A stretch of 7,320 nucleotides of DNA, from positions 1-7,320 of the forward strand of contig CAAENB010000036.1 of assembly GCA_900757235.1 (NCBI GenBank). The letters are read 5' to 3'. The notes under the pieces are model-generated. The model had not been told where the DNA came from. It did not search any database and saw nothing but the letters and a program-made list of their open reading frames with translations. Below are positions 5,275-7,320 of this stretch, piece by piece. This DNA is from an uncultured Collinsella sp. (GTDB taxonomy: Bacteria; Actinomycetota; Coriobacteriia; Coriobacteriales; Coriobacteriaceae). The stretch's first letter is position 1. Every line of letters starts with the position of its first letter. The position numbers and the translations under genes are program-made.

Positions 5275-5302
5275 ACCTTACACAACGGTAAGGCAAGCGT
5301 AA
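5275..5302 (-). promoter_or_regulatory. Candidate promoter and overlapping dyad for the Nudix-Vsr gene
   Basis: On the minus strand TTACGC (5302 to 5297) and TAAGGT (5280 to 5275) are 16 bases apart, a modest promoter match giving a leader of about 40 bases. The inverted repeat CCTTAC-N6-GTAAGG (5276-5293) covers the -10 box and part of the spacer. This arrangement would suit an operator; the regulator is unknown. Confidence 0.3.
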
Positions 5303-5328
5303 GCCATATCGATGGTAGCCGACTCGTC

Positions 5329-5366
5329 TTCTTGCGACTATAGATGCCGTAGACTAATCGCAAGAA
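5329..5366. promoter_or_regulatory. Inverted repeat upstream of the ABC operon, candidate operator
   Basis: TTCTTGCGA (5329-5337) and TCGCAAGAA (5358-5366) are perfect 9-bp complements with a 20-base spacer. The right arm touches the Shine-Dalgarno AAAGGA (5365-5370) of the ABC ATPase gene. It could be a binding site for a response regulator or repressor, or an mRNA hairpin affecting translation. No clear -35/-10 pair was found; TATAGA (5339-5344) and TAGACT (5350-5355) within the spacer are weak -10 candidates. Confidence 0.4.
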
Positions 5367-5376
5367 AGGACTCGGT

Positions 5377-6162
5377 ATGCAAACCACGCACATGGCGACC
5401 CCGGTACTGGAGGTCGCGCATCTCGAAAAGGTATACGGAGCGCTAGGCAACGTGACCCGCGCGCTCAACGACGTCAGCTTTACCGTCAATCGCGGTGAAT
5501 TCGTTGGCATCATGGGCGCTTCGGGCTCGGGCAAGTCGACGTTGCTCAACTGCGTGTCGACCATCGATAGCGCCACAAGTGGCACAATCCGCATCAACGG
5601 GCAGGACGTGACGCGCATGAAGCAGGCTAAGCTTTCGCAGTTCCGCCGCGAGGAGCTCGGCTTTATCTTCCAGGACTCCAACCTGCTCGATACGCTCACG
5701 GCGCGCGAGAACATCGCCCTGCCGCTCACCATCGCCCGCACAAACTCGGCAGAGATCTCGACCCGCGTGCAGGATGTGGCAGCGCGCCTGTCCATCAGTC
5801 AGGTGCTCGACAAGTATCCCTACCAGATGTCCGGCGGTCAGCAGCAGCGCGTTGCCGCGGCTCGCGCGCTCGTCACCGACCCCACCATGATCATGGCCGA
5901 CGAGCCCACCGGCGCCCTCGATTCCAAGAGCGCCCGCCTGCTGCTCGAGAGCTTGGAGGCCCTGAATCGCCGCCTGCGCGCGACCGTGCTCATGGTTACG
6001 CACGACAGTTTTGCCGCCAGCTACACGAGCCGTGTGCTGTTTATCCGCGACGGCAAGATCTTCACCGAGCTGCGCCGCGGCGACACCGACCGCCGAGAGT
6101 TCTTCGACCGCATTATGGAGGTCGTTGCCATGATGGGCGGTGAGGGCTCCGATGCTCTGTAA
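5377..6162 (+). CDS. ABC transporter ATP-binding protein, BceA/LolD-like (antimicrobial peptide type)
   Basis: The 261-residue ATPase has every ABC motif: Walker A GASGSGKST (47-55), Q-loop Q99, signature MSGGQQQR (151-158), Walker B MIMADE (D175, E176), D-loop ALDS (180-183) and H-loop H209. The DEPTGALDS form and the size fit the MacB/LolD/BceA branch. It would power, on the cytoplasmic side of the membrane, the permease encoded immediately downstream. BceAB transporters free cell-wall precursors from peptide antibiotics such as bacitracin and signal to a two-component system; the substrate here is unknown. The start at 5377 has AAAGGA six bases upstream; a second ATG at 5392 is less well placed. 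The 3' end overlaps the permease gene by 11 bases, indicating translational coupling. Divergent from the Nudix-Vsr gene. Confidence 0.95.
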   Translation: MQTTHMATPVLEVAHLEKVYGALGNVTRALNDVSFTVNRGEFVGIMGASGSGKSTLLNCVSTIDSATSGTIRINGQDVTRMKQAKLSQFRREELGFIFQDSNLLDTLTARENIALPLTIARTNSAEISTRVQDVAARLSISQVLDKYPYQMSGGQQQRVAAARALVTDPTMIMADEPTGALDSKSARLLLESLEALNRRLRATVLMVTHDSFAASYTSRVLFIRDGKIFTELRRGDTDRREFFDRIMEVVAMMGGEGSDAL

Positions 6163-7320
6163 ACTCGCTTGGGGCAACGTCCGCCGCGCCGGCCGCGACT
6201 ACCTCGTCTACCTTTTGACGCTCACCCTGGGCGTCACGGTCTTCTATGCCTTTAACACCATCTCGATGCAGGTCGACATTGCCGGCATCGATGAAGAGGG
6301 CTTGGCGCAGGTTATGGGCAGCATGCTCGGCTACCTGACGTACTTTTTGGCCGGTGTCATGGCCTTTTTGATGGTGTATGCCAATAACTTCATCATGAAA
6401 CGCCGCAAAAAGGAGTTTGGCCTGTACCAGGTGCTCGGCATGGGGCGCGGGCGCGTCGCCACGATCATGGCGCTCGAGACGGTGATCGTCTCGGTCGGCG
6501 CTTTTGTCGCCGGCATTGTGCTGGGTGTGGGACTCTCCCAGCTCATGACATTCTTTACGGCCTCGCTCTTTAAGACACAGATCGCCAATTTTCATTTCTT
6601 CTTCTCGGTGCATGCGTTCAACCTGACCCTTGCCTGCATGCTCGTGATGTTCGTACTCACGTTACTGCTGAACCTGCGCGCCGTGCGTCGTACCAAACTC
6701 ATCGAGCTTATGGGTGCCGAGCGCCGCAACGAGAGCATCAAGACACGTAATCCCTGGATTGCGATTGCCATCTTTACCGCGGGCGTGCTACTTGTGGGCG
6801 TGGCCTATTACCGTCTGCTGCGCGACGGGTTCCCGCTCACCGCGACCGATACCAAGCTGCAGGAGGACATGAACCAGTTTGGTATCACCACGGCCATGGT
6901 TACGGTGGGTACCTTTGCCCTGTTCTGGGGCCTTTCGGGCATGCTTATCAAGCTGCTGCAGGGCCTGCGCAGCGTCTATTGGCGCGGCCTCAATATGTTT
7001 ACCGTACGCCAGCTTGCGGCCAAGGTCAATACGGTGTGCTTTTCGATGGGCGTCATCGCGATGATCCTGTTTTTGGCCATCACCTCGGTGACGTGCGGTA
7101 TGTCGATCGCCAACGTGATGAACGAAAACCTGGAGCGCTATAACCCTGTTGACGTGTCTCAAACGTATGTCTATTACACGCCCGAAACGCTCGACTACTA
7201 CAAGGAGTATGTCAATCCGTCTGAGGCCGATCGCATGGTGCTGGCCGATGCAACGGTCGATTTGTACGCTGCATGGCATGGCGAGCGCAAGTCGGCGGAC
7301 AACAACGACGAGACCGGCAA
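6152..7320 (+). CDS. BceB/FtsX-type ABC transporter permease, partial (C-terminus beyond window edge)
   Basis: ATG at 6152, with GAGGG five bases upstream, lies inside the end of the ATPase gene; 389 residues remain open to the window edge. Hydrophobic segments fall near 17-37, 58-82, 101-131, 153-175, 200-220, 242-266 and 292-315, i.e. seven helices. A polar stretch rich in Tyr, Asp and Glu then begins (YNPVDVSQTYVYYTPET). BceB-type permeases have ten helices with a large extracellular domain between helices 7 and 8, so the window appears to stop early in that domain. The motif RRKKEFGLYQVLGM (84-97), after helix 2, is typical of the FtsX/BceB coupling region. Full-length homologues are about 600-700 residues, so some 40 percent is missing. 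It forms the membrane channel for the upstream ATPase. A histidine kinase/response regulator pair would be expected nearby but is not in view. Confidence 0.93.
   Translation, partial: MLCKLAWGNVRRAGRDYLVYLLTLTLGVTVFYAFNTISMQVDIAGIDEEGLAQVMGSMLGYLTYFLAGVMAFLMVYANNFIMKRRKKEFGLYQVLGMGRGRVATIMALETVIVSVGAFVAGIVLGVGLSQLMTFFTASLFKTQIANFHFFFSVHAFNLTLACMLVMFVLTLLLNLRAVRRTKLIELMGAERRNESIKTRNPWIAIAIFTAGVLLVGVAYYRLLRDGFPLTATDTKLQEDMNQFGITTAMVTVGTFALFWGLSGMLIKLLQGLRSVYWRGLNMFTVRQLAAKVNTVCFSMGVIAMILFLAITSVTCGMSIANVMNENLERYNPVDVSQTYVYYTPETLDYYKEYVNPSEADRMVLADATVDLYAAWHGERKSADNNDETG

Noticed and set aside
5229..5795. N-terminal extension of the Nudix-Vsr frame
   Set aside because: It runs antisense through the ABC ATPase gene, has no recognisable domain and crosses the divergent promoter region; the TTG at 5228 has a proper ribosome site.
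5443..6613. Minus-strand open frames opposite the ABC transporter genes
   Set aside because: The plus-strand frames contain complete ABC motifs and membrane helices; the antisense products are low-complexity shadows.

Overview
The window looks like chromosomal DNA from a GC-rich Gram-positive, most probably a gut Coriobacteriia of the Collinsella type. This rests on strong G/C preference at third codon positions (clearest in the aldolase and ABC genes), on gene content, and on my impression of the intergenic repeats. It was not tested by any search. Both ends cut through genes.

Left part (1-1810): a DeoR-family sugar-phosphate-responsive repressor (minus strand, C-terminus outside the window) is transcribed away from a complete class II ketose-bisphosphate aldolase (plus strand). 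The 335-bp gap between them is AT-rich at the repressor side and holds three inverted repeats and a good promoter for the repressor. This fits a self-regulating repressor that also controls the aldolase. The aldolase matches GatY/KbaY tagatose-bisphosphate aldolases residue for residue at the active site, so the substrate could be fructose- or tagatose-1,6-bisphosphate.

Middle part (1811-3985): the aldolase ends at a strong bidirectional terminator nested inside a 125-bp palindrome with 29-bp perfect arms. A degenerate tandem duplication of about 84 bp follows. Converging from the right are an AraC-type regulator with an N-terminal cupin and, 56 bp downstream of it, a HAD-family phosphatase (AraC then HAD, both minus strand). 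Just upstream of the AraC gene is a possible 69-residue protein of unknown function.

Right part (3986-7320): the most unusual gene is a 329-residue fusion of a MutT-type Nudix hydrolase and a Vsr-type (very short patch repair) DNA mismatch endonuclease, read on the minus strand from a TTG start. It joins nucleotide-pool sanitation and T:G-mismatch nicking in one polypeptide, with no cytosine methyltransferase in view. Divergent from it is a two-gene operon for a BceAB-type ABC transporter of the antimicrobial-peptide sensing and resistance class: an ATPase, then an overlapping permease truncated by the window edge just after its seventh membrane segment. The divergent gap between the fusion gene and this operon holds two inverted repeats that could be operators.

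No tRNA, rRNA, CRISPR array, transposase or integrase gene was seen.
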